Origin: Aquila chrysaetos chrysaetos
Lineage: Eukaryota > Chordata > Aves > Accipitriformes > Accipitridae
Direction: 5' to 3'
Length of the DNA stretch: 64,000 nt
Assembly (NCBI RefSeq): GCF_900496995.4
Contig: NC_044005.1
Span: 20,775,363 to 20,839,362 of the forward strand
Each line of letters starts with the position of its first letter. Position 1 is the stretch's first letter. The notes under the pieces are model-generated. The model was not told the DNA's origin, searched no databases, and saw only the letters and a list, made by a program, of their open reading frames with translations. The translations under genes and the position numbers were made by a program. Of the stretch, positions 1 to 27,800 are shown one piece after another.

Positions 1-15107
<15,107 letters not shown>

Positions 15108-18100
15108 GAGAGAGACATGGGAGACTTGCAAAGAGGACACTGCATGAAGTACCAGGCATGAAATACCCAGGATTGCAATGTGACATTCTACTGTGCCCTG
15201 CATGCATAAGAAATGGTGCTGATCCAAGACACAGAGCAATCTGTCTCTGAAAGACAAGTATCTAGAGTCTGTCAGAAGGATGGCCTGTCACAAATATGCT
15301 GAGGCCATTAGATTTGCTTCAGTATCGGATAATCCGGGTTTGTATTTCACTCACTGCCAGATGTTGAAAATGAAATACATGGATAAAAGGAAAAAGTGAA
15401 TTGTTAATCAATGTACAGTTCCACAGTAAGATCCTGGGGTTTTAATCAAGAGATGTTATTTCTGACCTAGTGCTGTACATGGATCTATTTTCAGCATGAA
15501 TGTTTCTCCTTTAAGTTTTGGGGTCTGAATATCATCGAAAAAAAGAATATTCTGTATTTTATTACTGAAAGAAACCATATATTAACTCTTAAATATATAG
15601 TATTTTAATAAATGTTTAATTATTATAATGGAAATGATATTTCTATGAATGGTCGAAAGGAAACATCATCTCATGAAGCAGAAAATAAGAGAGCTGATTC
15701 CTTAGGACTTAGAAATATTTCTGTATTTAGAGGCCTGGATCACAGTCATGTCTGGTGAAAGCCATTGGATATGCATGATCTTCATGGCTAATTTAGTGTT
15801 TTTGTTGCACTTAAACATTAAATTAGTTCTGTGAGCAAAAATAGATTTGCTCACTTTGCGAGTGCCTTGCCCACAACCTAAAAGTCTAACTCCAATTTTT
15901 GCCTTGTGAATAAAAGTATTCTCAGTGCAAGAGAGATTATTGCTGTGTTACTTGACTGGGCTGTTAGCCTCTCTGCTGGAAATGTGGACTAGGGTGAGGA
16001 TTTTATAGTCTTCATAATTGATAAAGCTTGGGATGTCACCAGTTGCAAAAATAGAATTTCATAGCAATATGGATTGATTTTATTTTCTCAGCATCACAGG
16101 GGGGATTCAGAGAGAGTATAAACTTTCCAAACATTATATTTTGTACATTTGAACTTTTTAACAGAGTTAGGACTAGCTGGGAGAGGGCTCTGCTCAGATT
16201 TCTCTCCCAGTTGTAAAAAATATCTGATCATATGCTTCTTTAAATGGACCTGCTGTCACCTCTAGCATAAGTGCATTTATTCTATCCTGCAACATAACTG
16301 AGAGACTAAGTTGAAAAAACATTTCAGTGATAATGGAAACCTGAACAAAGCTGTTTTGGGTACAAGTGAGGAAGATTTAATCAGCTGTTTGTCTAGATCA
16401 TGTCATAGAGATGCATTACAGACTGAACCTGATTTTTTAATCAGTGCAGTTAATTTTCATGCAACGTAGAAGGGAACAGAAGTCACTAATTATCAGCACT
16501 ACTCTTACGACGTTCTGCTGTGAATGTCGTGTGCTCTTTTTCTCTGTGTAAGCCAGCATTGCTTTAACAATGGCATTTGTTTAGGTCAGTCAGTAGGCTT
16601 TGATATTATTCACGGCAGCAACCTCTTGCATTCTCTTACGCCAGATAAAAGTAAAAAAGAAACAAACCTTATCTCTTTTTGTAAGCATCTTGCCTGCATG
16701 GTGGTTATAGAGGGAATGGGAGGGCTTGCATATAGAAGAGAAGGGGAAGAAAAGTTAATAAGCCAGACTTCCATGCTCTCCTAGGTCCACAAATGCTTGT
16801 TATGTGCTATACAAAGCTAGTTACCCAATGGTCTTAGAGAATATATTTTGTATATCGAGCTATAACAATATTTATTTTACAGAAGTTGATGAACTAAACA
16901 ATTATCAGGTTTCTCGGCATGATGGTTCTTAGTAAAGTCTTGCCAGTCATGCAGCTGCTCTTTCTACAGGAGCAAAAACTCTGTAGATTTGGTCATGAGT
17001 GTACAGGGAGATCTTGCTCCTAACGTTTTTGACTTTAGGGGAATTGCATATGAGAATTGAGATTAGACCTGATCTGTCTCATAACCTTGTTGCCTGCCTG
17101 CCTGTTTTATATGAAAATTAGTATCTGGCATTTAAATCTTACCTATGCCAGAGAAGTCAGTTGCAGTGTCCTATTCTATAGCTGTGATTCTGTCCCTTAT
17201 TAAACACATCTGTGCAGGACTTCTTGACTTGAAGTAAGATTTGTCCTGCCTCTATTTTAAAGTTGCCTTTCATCAGTTCAAGTTGGATGGCTGTTAAGAG
17301 CTCCCTCATAGTCTGTCCTACTCAGACTGCCAGATCAAAGTCCCAATTTTTCTGCCTCTGAGTTTTCCCCTCAAAATCCTAGGCTCAGGGTCTCCCAGCC
17401 TCATGATCTTCTGTAGGCCTTCACCCAATGAAAGAGGTATGTGGACTATCAAGGGGTTTGTTCCTCAGATCTCCGTCACTGGTCATGTCCTCTTCTCCTC
17501 CTCCCCCCTCCCTTCATTAATGCTGTTTCTCTCCACTGATAATTTGTCCATTGGTGCTTTTGTCCTGAGGAATCTCAAATGCCATGCCAGCAGTGAAGTA
17601 CCAGCAAGAAGCTGACGGGCGAATTGCAGCAGGGCTGCCCACGGCGGTGCTAGGCTGATAGCTGAAGTGTGGAAGTCTGAGCCTCCAGGTCTCCCTGCTT
17701 CTTCACTCTCTTCCAAACCTTACTACTACTGTAAAGGGCTGGGATGGGAGCTGGAGGCTGAGGAGCTCTTTAAAAACAAAACTACCAGCCTTGTTCCTCC
17801 TATTGCAGCCGGTATCGGTAGCTAGTGTTTTCCCTGGCAAACTGCTCAGTGGTCGGCCAGGTAAAATGGGGTCGGCCAGCTGGGTACGTTCATGAATGTT
17901 GAGGAGAGGAGTGAGTAGAGCCTCAGTTGCAGCTTTCTTCCTGAGGACAATTTGGAGCACATTTTGTAGGACAAGGTGGGATTCTCTGCTGAAGAGAACA
18001 GCTGGCTGTAAGCATGGTTAAAGATGGCAGCTTTGTGGGGTTTTTGGTCTTTTTGTCTGTGATGGTGCTTGTTACTGTGCCTCATTTGCTGTTTACATTA

Positions 18101-21040
18101 AATGCTACTCTAGTAACTTGCTAATTGTTGCCACGCGTGCTTGAAGCACGTGTATACATGAACAGGCTGCCTGTTTCAGTAGGTAGTGGGAGCTCGTGAC
18201 TGCTCAGCAGAAAAGTCAGAGGATGAAATAATCCCATAGGATAGGTCAGGGAAGAAGCTGGAATGTGGAGGGACTAGTGACAGCCTTTTGTTTGGAAGCA
18301 TTAGAGAGAAGAAATGTGGCCAGGAAGGCTCTGTCTGAAGCTGGAGAAAGCCTTTTCTGTGATTATACAGCACCAAGGAAGGGGAGGCAAAAGTTTTTTG
18401 TGTAATTTAATCACTTATAGTGGATGATTTTGTTCTCTAGCTTAATTGTCTTTCTAACTCTTTTTCTGGCTACAGCAAACATACATCTTTGGGATCTTTA
18501 AAGTCAGCAATATTTTTTTGTAATAAAAGAAATAAACTAGAGAACTGATTCAATAACAGCAAAATGACATTTCACTTAAAAAAACAAATGTGCCCTTGAA
18601 AGCTATTTAAGTGTGCTTAGAAAAAAGAGAAGGAGAGAAGGAAAATCCAGCTCCTGGGAGCAAACAAAAATTATGAATAAACATAGTTAGAACTGAAAAT
18701 TGCTATAGTGCAGGAACTGAGGAACACAGTTGAGATTAAGTCAGGGAGAACAAATCAGCCAAATGTATTGAATCATTTAGACTTGAAATCTTAATTTTTT
18801 TTATTCTTAAGGAGGCAGTCGTATATGACTTTCTGATTTTGATAGGGAAGGCAAGAGATGGTGTAAAAGTAAAGATAAACCATTTCAGGAAATTAAGGCT
18901 ACTTTATCACTTGTCGACAGCCAAAGGAAAGCACGCATTCAGAGTAACTTCTGACTTTGCTCAATATCAGGGTTTCAGTATTAGCAAGGGTCATTTCAGA
19001 GTAAGTCTGAACTTCATACAAGTCGGGTTAATGCTGACCTGCAATTGTACCATCAGAAAGCAGACACATTGCAGACAAGTTATCTCCTGGATCTAGAAAC
19101 TAGATCAAAATAAAGGACTTCAATACCAAGAGCAGGACTTTGATAGCATTCAGGAGTGACTTAGTTTAAAACCGTGATCCACTTCTCTCAGCTGCTGCCT
19201 AAACCCCGCTATTTGACTTGCAGGTTTGCCAAGGCAAACAGTGCCCTTCTTTCAACAAGCCCTGAGCGTCTGCCTGCGCAGCACCTCACCTGCTTTCTGG
19301 ATTGCACCCAACAGTGCTCAAGGCTCCACTTGCACATGGATTTCACTCTAGGCCTATGCACTGGAGTCCCTTACTGGACTTGCTGTGCATGGTATAGTAG
19401 TGTGACAAGCAAAGGATCTTGGTTTCAAATACAATTCTTACATGGACAAGGTGACATGTTTCCCTATTTCATTATCAGTGTCACAGATGTGACAAGCCTT
19501 AAAGATTTTTTTTTTTCCTAATTCTATTAGCATAAATTATAGATAAATGTCATCAGTGTTTTGGACAAAGTGAATCATCCTGTAGACTCTACAGAAAGGG
19601 AAGTAAGATTGCAAGTCACAAAATAAATTACCACATCAGTGATTTTAACATCACTAGCTGTACTGTATTTGAATACTCTTTTGTTCTCCTGGTTTTGTTT
19701 TGCTTCCTTGCAATCTGCTCTGTTTTACTAAAGTTTATAGCACCATTCAGTTTTTGCTCATGTGGATAGATATGTGAGCTTGCCAAAGCCTGCTATGCAT
19801 TCTTTATACCAATCACTGTGGTGTGGTTACACCAAGCCTGTTTCTTTGGTTGTCTCCAGATTCAGCAGAGATTCTGCTCTTCAATTAGCTTTGACTTCAG
19901 ACCTAAACTCTGCATATCTCATTTCAGAAAAAAAAGAATAGTTTTAGGTGTATAATACACATACAAGCCACAGTAGCTTTCCTTGCCAAAATCATTCATA
20001 AGTAACTAAAAATTAATAGGTGGGTTTGGTGGGGGTTTTCTCTGGTCTACTTGATGCTAGAACAGGTAACCACTTGACATCCCCTTCTCAGATTACCAAG
20101 AGCATACCAGTCATAACCTTGATCTGTTTTTTTTGTTGACTGTTCAGCCAGCAATCCAACCAATTCACTTTTTCTTTGGGAAAAGAAAAAAGAAAAAAGA
20201 GGGAAAAAAAGGCATGGAACATATGTTCTCTTTTCCCCCCTAGTGTAAAACAAAATAACAGGAAAGTGTAAGGTCTGAGCATGGTGACAATAGCCAGTTC
20301 TCGTAATTTCCACTTCTTTTTGAAATTATGGAACATAACAAACAGTAACAGGAAACCACTAAATATAAACCCAGAGAAAAGGAGAAAGAAAGGAAAACAG
20401 GAAGGAATGCTCATAAATGGGCAAAGGCAGGACCAAAGAACCAACATGGGGGGCATGGGTGGGGAGTCGTATCACTTTCTGGCAAACATCTTGTTTCAAA
20501 TCGGAAGTATTCTGTGGCTGGTTGCAGAGTTTAAGGACTGGAGAGCAGTAGAGCTCTCAAGGAAAGGCTGCAGGCAACTTCGTTTGCTGTGGTTTTGAGA
20601 AGATGCAGCTGCTCCCATTCATTGCTCTTTCCACTCCCATATCTACGGGACAACTATATAGTGCAGCAGCTAACACAGACTAACCGCTGTTCCAGTGTAT
20701 GCACGTTGGTAACAAAGAAATACTGTAAATATAAAAATGCTATGTAGTACTGAGAGCTCAGGTAAAAGAGTTTAAGGATGTATTTTAAAATGCTACTTAC
20801 CTTTCCCACATAAACTAAACATGGATCGTTTTAAAAGGCCTCTTCTGATTTATCCGTATTTTAGTTTCCTGTGCAACTGGGCTTAAATGTGTTCTTTAAA
20901 CAAAAAATACTAAACCAAAGAAATACTACACTTTAGAAAACTCTTCAGAACCAAGCTGTATCAACTACTGCCTCTTTAATTTCTTTCCTGTGGAAACATT
21001 AATCACCAGTTCGTGGTTCTGTTCCCAGATATGCACAACA

Positions 21041-21246
21041 TTCTTCACTGTGCGGGTGGTGAGGCACTGGAACAGGTTGTCCAGAGAAGCTGTGGATGCC
21101 CCATCCCTGGCAGTGTTCAAGGCCAGGTTGGATGGGGCTCTGAGCAACCTGGTCTAGTGGAAGGTGTCCCTGCCCATGGCAGGGGGGTGGAACTAGATGG
21201 TCTTTAAGGTCCCTTCCAACCCAAACCATTCTATGGTTCTGTGATT
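21041..21246 (+). mobile_element. CR1 LINE fragment (3' end), sense on + strand
   Basis: The sequence has the well-known avian CR1 3' segment: GGGTGGTGAGGCACTGGAAC, then the GGATGGGGCTCTGAGCAACC stretch, then CTTCCAACCC, ending with the diagnostic ATTCTATGGTTCTGTGATT-type terminal repeat at about 21228-21246. It is 5'-truncated, as most CR1 copies are. The copy is non-coding and decayed. Confidence 0.93.
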
Positions 21247-23885
21247 TAAGATGACAGACATTAAAGCTATGGCCTGTATTTGTTCCGTTTAACTCGTGGT
21301 GTGATGGAGACAGGTATCTGCAGAGGGCAATTCAGATCATATGTGAGCTGAATTTTCCTTTGGTGGTTCCTTGCCTTAGGCCTCCAAATATAGGTATAAG
21401 TACGTCAGGGAAGGTGAATGTAATGTAGGCCTATGAATACATATGAGTTGAAATAAATTAGTAAAGTTCTTGATTTTATCCCATAATAAACCATTACAAA
21501 ATAAGGAAATAATTGTCTTAAGGTAAACTTTATGTAAAAAAAAAAAAGCAAACTCATTACAGATGCCGCTTAGACAACTGAACTGGACTTTTACCTGTAG
21601 CAACTCTTTGCAAGACATGTAAAATCTGTGCACAAATAGCTGGGCTGATGCTTCTCCACCTTCTAGAGGATAGTTGAGTTTGGGACAATGAAAGGCAGTA
21701 CGTTCCTGTCGCTTGGTGTGTTTGGATTTCTCTTCAAAAAGCCAAAATTTGAGTTTCCTGAGTTTCTGTTGCTTGTTGTGGGATAACTTCAAGACCTTAG
21801 AATGTGATTTGGCTCTTAGTAGTACATATCTTGCTCAGTTTGGGCACAGATGTCATGTGAGAGCTTATTTAAAAACAACAACAAAAAACCCAAACCAAAA
21901 CCAACAAAGCTCAAACTTTTGGTTCTTAAAGATATCCCCCAAATTATTGTCACGTTCGTTCCTGTGATGTAAAGATGTGTCTGATTCACACCGTTCTACA
22001 TTCTTAAAGGAAAGCGGGTTGTCCCCACTTCACTATTAAGTGGGCCCAACATAACAGGTGTTTTAAACTAGAGGATTAACATCATTCATGCTTCAGTTTT
22101 TCGTAAGATTAATTCTTCTTTCGCAGGGGACAAATGCTGCTATCCCATCATTGTATGTAACTGCAGCTTTCATAAAGCTGGTGCCATCTTCAGCTGGTCT
22201 CAGTGGGGCTGGGGCTGGAGACAAGTGCTCAAGGAAAAAAGTACAGATTATTGAAGCAAGTATTGCATTGGTGGGTTCTGAAGAAGGGAATTAGCAGGTG
22301 TATTTTAGTTTCAGTCCTCTGCAGGATTATAAGCGTTTTGAGGGCAAGAAAAAAAAAAAGTTTTTCCTGTAAAATCCTGCAATTATTCGTTCATTAGCTT
22401 TGCCATTACTCTTTTCTTTTTTTTCTTTCCCACAGGAGCCCTTAACCCAACTACCCCCCTCCCAACCCCCAAATAAATATTTTTTCAAATGTAGCGGCTG
22501 TGAGAGGTCAGCCAACTTTAGCCACAGCTTTACTGTTACTATGGTGATTTACAATACAAAGCATTACATTGCTGAAAATTAATTTTCTATTAACTTACTT
22601 GCAAATTCTTGAGATTGGGGCTGGGGTGGGGGGTGGATCTTTCCATGCCCAGAAGATAAAAAATAGTTCAATACCTTTTTCTGGCACATTACTTAAAATC
22701 TGAGTAAGTGATATTCAGCTATGGCGCTGTAAATGGTAATTCTGTAACTCCATGATTTTTTTCAAACACCACTCACAGCCGGGACATGCTCTATACTGTA
22801 TTCTTTGGGAATTTATTAAATATAGTTTCTAAAGAAATTCCAAGCATGAACACAGGCACAAATTGCATGAAAAAAATAGAGTTTTCTGTACTTTTGTGAA
22901 ATGTTGGTGCTGTTGGGTAGTACTTTCCACATTTCTAGTCTATTTTTCTTTTACTTCCTACTACTTATCATTGTGTTGTGGTTTTAGATGCAAAATAGTT
23001 CTTTTTTTTTTAAAAAAAAAAAGCAGTATCTGGTAATTATAAGCTTCGTTTATGCTTTTTAGTTCAGTTATGGGTATACAGCATATTATATTAAGTAATG
23101 GGGAGAAGCTGCGTTACTAATTTGTGAAGAAAGTTAATGCGTTTTTAATGTAAAAATCTCATGTAAGAATACACTCGAGACCACAATGATCTTAAATCTT
23201 AAACTAATGTAACAATCTAAGTAAATGCATTAGAACCATTCCCTTTAAAAATACATACACTTTTAGCTTTGTGGCTTGGTTTATTCACTTTTTTTTAGCA
23301 GAGAAAAAGCAGCAGCTTGCCTTATGCTAAACACTGTACAGTAGGCTATAAAACATCAAAGCTGTTGAAATTCAGCAATGGAGGTAGTATTAGTTTGTTG
23401 CTGCCCTTACAAATTACTATGTCTTCATCTCACACTGAAAAGGAGAATAGCTTCATGGTGGCAGTTACTTCTGAAAGGGACGGCTAATGAAGGCATTGGA
23501 AAATTCTATAGAAAAATAATGTAATTTGCAGTCTTTCATCTGGGAATCCATTTCAGCATTACTCCGTACAACGCACGAGCCCATCCTCTGCTCTTCCACT
23601 CCCCTGTCAGGTCACCTTAAGAAAATATTTTACTCTAGTCCTTTAAGCTTAAAATCTAGTTGTCTGTTCAGATTTGTTGTGTTTCATTATGGAGTGCTTC
23701 AGATAATCCCTCTTGCTTTAACAAAAAAAAAAAAAAAAAAAGAAAGAAAAAAAAAGGTATTTTAAACTACTCCAAAGGTATGGTCATGTATTACTGTAAT
23801 AAGGATCATGGTTTTAAGTGTACTCCATTTCGGTTTCCACCATGAACATCTAATCGCTGTAACAATGTTGTATGTTTATTTAAAG

Positions 23886-23907
23886 TATATATATATATAT
23901 ATATATA
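23886..23907. repeat. (TA)n microsatellite
   Basis: An uninterrupted run of TA dinucleotides lies downstream of EML5, in possible 3'UTR. Confidence 0.85.
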
Positions 23908-24166
23908 AAGTAAATGTAAGATTTTTGCATTAATTAAGATTTTTTTAAATTTGAATATGAACTTTGAGTACTTTATTTCACACAAAAAAAATTAAAAATA
24001 CTTTCCTGGAGTGTTAAGTTTCAGAATTCAAGACTATATTTGTCAAATTTAAGTTTAAAATATGTAGCTAACATTGTTTTCTGATATTGACTGTAAATAT
24101 TTGTAAAAAGAAATTCTTTTGTATATTTTTGTGAAAATGTAGTTCCCCAAAAGATACAGAAGATTT

Positions 24167-24172
24167 AATAAA
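24167..24172 (+). terminator. EML5: Candidate EML5 polyadenylation signal AATAAA
   Basis: AATAAA is followed within 30 bases by T-rich sequence (CATTTATGTTAC, then TTTTCATTGTT). It lies about 670 bases from the best ZC3H14 poly(A) signal on the other strand, which would suit tail-to-tail genes. The distance from the EML5 stop (9 kb) makes this uncertain; a nearer signal could be the main one. Confidence 0.4.
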
Positions 24173-24331
24173 AAAGTGCATTTATGTTACGGCTCAACAC
24201 TTTTCATTGTTATAATACCACTTAAACGTATTTATGGTCACCTCCTGGGATTATTTTTTGCAGTGTAACTCACAGGAACTTTCTCAAATGAGATAATTAC
24301 AGAGTATGCCCACTAGTCAGGTGTACTGGAA

Positions 24332-24380
24332 CAACAACAACAACAAAAAAAACCCCAAAAAAACAACAACAACAAAAACC
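24332..24380. repeat. (CAA)n and A/C-rich low-complexity tract
   Basis: Repeated CAA units, broken by A-runs and CCCC, lie in the gap between the two convergent genes. Confidence 0.8.
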
Positions 24381-24838
24381 CAGTTCTTCAGAAGGTATAA
24401 AACGGAGGTATCTGAAACCATTTATTTTCAAGTGAAGCAGTATTTAATTTCGTAGGCTTCTTAACTGGACCACAATATCACTAATTGTTTAATTAATTGT
24501 TCTTGCTTATGAAGCGTTTTTGTTGCCTTGTCTTTGTTTTTTCAGCATTTGAGAAAGTATCATCAGGGGTATGATGACTATTACATGGAAAAACCGCCCA
24601 AAAGACAAACCATTTACTTGCTTTTTCCCTGTGAGTGGGTTAAGAGTTCAGTCACTGTTTGCCAGGACATCAGTCCAGTTGTATGCATTGTACCAAACAG
24701 TTGCCATATGATCTGAATATAGGAATAAGCTTTCTAAGTCCTTCTGATGACACACTTTTACTTACTTATTTCTTCAACACACCTAATCTTAAGCAAGAAA
24801 CATTACCCAAATAGAACACAAAATGTGCTTTGAAAGTT

Positions 24839-24844
24839 TTTAAT
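24839..24844 (-). terminator. ZC3H14: Candidate ZC3H14 polyadenylation signal ATTAAA
   Basis: Read on the minus strand, ATTAAA is followed by a GT-rich element (CACATTTTGTGTTC), a good downstream context. It would give a 3'UTR of about 260-280 nt after the stop at 25099. A minus-strand AATAAA also exists further left, at about 24419-24424. Confidence 0.5.
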
Positions 24845-27800
24845 GGAATTTAAAGTAAAACTTTTCTTACACAGACATTTTCTTCTTACAGCGTAAAAAA
24901 AATGTAAAATTGCTCAAACTTACAAACTTGGAAAATTGGAGACATTTCAAGTATGCAATCAACCTCATCTTATGAAAACAATGTATATTAAAAGTTCAAA
25001 ATGCATGATTTTTTCTAACATCCTGTGCCCCTGGCAGTTAATCTTCCTTTCCGCTACTGTCCAAAGGAGGCAAAGTTCAGTCCGAGGTTGTATCAGGATC
25101 ATTCACTGAGGGGAAAGAGACAAACAATTCACTTTTACTTAAGTAACTCCTGCCACTCTGTAAAGATGATTTCAGAACTGATTTGCATCCTACCCTTGCA
25201 ATGATTAAGACCTTTGCAGATGAGATGATTAGTTGGAGTGAAAGGCTCACATGATTTGACTATCTTTAAGACAGGCCAATGACTGCAGCTTTGGGAAGTT
25301 TGCTACTGGTTTATGAAGTCATGGGCAGATGACAGGAGGGAGCTGTTCTGCCAGAAACACTCGGAGAAACATCTGAACGTTTTGTGGAGAAGACAGCTTG
25401 GACGCAAGGTAAAGCAATGGTAAAGAAGAGCTGATGTTGGATTTTCAGCTTTATTCAAATAAAACTCAGTAAACACAATGCGTCTAGATCAGGATTCCAG
25501 CAACTCTGCCATACCCTAGCTGCAGGGCACTTGTTTTTCAGGGTTTCATCACATTAGTTAATGTTTATACTACTAAAACCAAACAGTACAGAGTTCTCTT
25601 TAAAGATGCCTGTAACAGGTATCTTTCTTCATACAATCTTCATTGTTCATCACACACACACTACTCCTGTGAGTAAAATTACATTGGTGACATAAGTCAC
25701 AACATGAATACACTCTAAACCTAACTGAGAAAAATAAAATTAAAAAAAAAAAAAAAAAGGGGGGGGGGGGGGGAATGTATCTCACCTGGTTTGAGTTCGA
25801 GTCCATTTCAAGGCATGGCGTGGAGGTACAGCAATAGTTGGATGGTAAAAAGTGCAGTCTGGTCTTGTACACTGGGTATTAAATCTACAATGCTAAAAAT
25901 GAAAGCATTTCAGAAGAGGCTGCTCCAAGTTGGCTGCCTGAACTCCTGAACAAGCTAACCTAGAATGTGTTACATGCAAATTTGTATTCCTATATGACAT
26001 ATCCAATAGCTAATTGAATCAACAGCTCCATAGACTACTGCAGTCAGTTCAACCCAATGACAGAAGGAAATCCTTTTTCAAAAGCATTAATTATGAATTA
26101 GATGCTCCAAAACTGCCACTGCACTGACAGGTGGAAGTTCCTTTGCTTTTAAGGGTTTGCAGAGTTCAGTTTCAATTCATCTGGGCACAAGTTAGGAGCA
26201 TGACAGCATTATCTGAAAGACAGAGGAAAAGCCCGAGTATCTGGCTAACAGTATCTGGGAACAGAGTCTGGGGGACCCAGTGCATTTCAGCATTGTTAGG
26301 GCTTGAAAAAGCACTAAATTTACTGGCGTAAGAATATACAGGGATGCGATTCTGTAGAATAGAAGTACTGGAGGTATAAACTCTTGTACTGTATAAATTA
26401 CGTTAATATACTCCAGGGTAACTGGGCAGTCTTTAATGTTCTTGTATATTGCAGCATATCTGAATGAAGAGTCAAGAGTCTGAAACATATTCCTTCCATA
26501 TAAGCTACAAGATGTCCTCCCCCTCTGCTCCCAACATCCTGGCTGGGCAGGTTTTTGACAAGCGCTATGGCTGGCTGCATGTCTGAAACTCCCCAGAAGC
26601 ATCTGGTAGAAAGATTATTTAAAAATACCATTTTCCAAATTCTTTAAGTCACTGCTATTGCACATTCTGTTTCTGAGCTAAAGTTATGATGTGAAAAGTA
26701 AAAGCAAAAAGTGTGAAATGCTAGTGACATTTCCTGACCCAAGTGTCTTTCTAGAAAGGAAGGGAAGAGATAGGAGATAATTCTTACTTTTGGGTGGTAA
26801 AATGGACATTCCATTTTCTTACAAGCAGGAAAAAACTTGCACAGCGGACTACTGGAGGATATAGATGGTGTGGGTAGTGGTGCTAAGAGTAGAAAAGAAA
26901 AGAATGGGAAGTGAGCCTGGATCAGAATAAATTGCTTTTTTAATATAGTTCCACGCAAACTTAAATATATCAATCCTTCTGCAAGAAATTACGTTTTACA
27001 ATACACCAAAGTTCTGCAAGAAATGCAGGAAGCCTATCACAATGCACTATGTGGATCTCATCCTGGGGTAAGAACAAGACTATCAAGTAATTGTTAGTCT
27101 CGATTCTTCACCATTTCAGGACAGAAGGTACCCTGGCCATGGCAATGCTTCCAACAAATTAAGCAGAGGTTACGGTAGGCAGAGAAATTAAAATGTTAAG
27201 TTTAGACAGCAGCAAGCCTGTTTAAGCTAACTGGGCTGAAAAGCCCTGGCTGTGCACTTTCCAGGAATACAGAGGAGCTGCTGGAAATGATACAGGAGAT
27301 AAGCTCATTGTACTCTGCCTTCTGGCAAAGTAACAACACTGCATGGTAATATGACTAAGGGCTAAACCACTTCCTAAGGAGCATGACTTCAGTGGAGTAA
27401 AGGCCCTCCACCTTGGCACTGTTCAAAGCCTCAGGAATACCAACCCGTAATCCAAAAACAGCTATTGCCTTCACTGGGTAACCTCATCCCTGAAAGTCAT
27501 CTCGTCATTACATAAAGTTAACTCCTACAGTGCCATTGAAAAAAAATGTTCATACAAAGACAGAAACCTCCGTTTCCAATTTGCCACAAGCTCTTGATAC
27601 AACATGTATCCAATTTAAGAAACAAATTTGAGTAAAACTGCAATGCTAGCTAATCCCTCCAGAAGAAGGGACTACTTGTGCAAGTCACCACTTTGGCCTT
27701 ACAGAGATTTCTTATGGACTCTTGCATAAGAGCGTTAAGGGATTTTTCCGATAACAGTTTTTGCAGTAACACTGGATTATTGTTCTTCATCTAGTGTTAA

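Larger units (their letters stand above)
15108..24172 (+). other. Possible EML5 3'UTR and intergenic DNA
   Basis: About 9 kb follow the EML5 stop without any recognised coding exon. Several AATAAA hexamers occur (for example near 15606, 15910 and 22472). The most convincing poly(A) context is the last one, AATAAA at 24167-24172. It is preceded by UTR-like AT-rich sequence with a TGTAAATA motif near 24090 and followed by T-rich DNA. How much of this interval is really transcribed as 3'UTR cannot be told from sequence alone. It holds a CR1 fragment (21041-21246), a TA microsatellite (about 23886-23907), and A- and T-tracts. Confidence 0.35.

Noticed and set aside
20088..20456. 122-codon open frame on the - strand
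   Set aside because: It is a Phe/Leu-rich translation of a purine-rich tract downstream of EML5, with no start context or family match.
23002..23022. T10-A11 palindrome
   Set aside because: Simple homopolymer junction. It could fold, but no functional context is visible.
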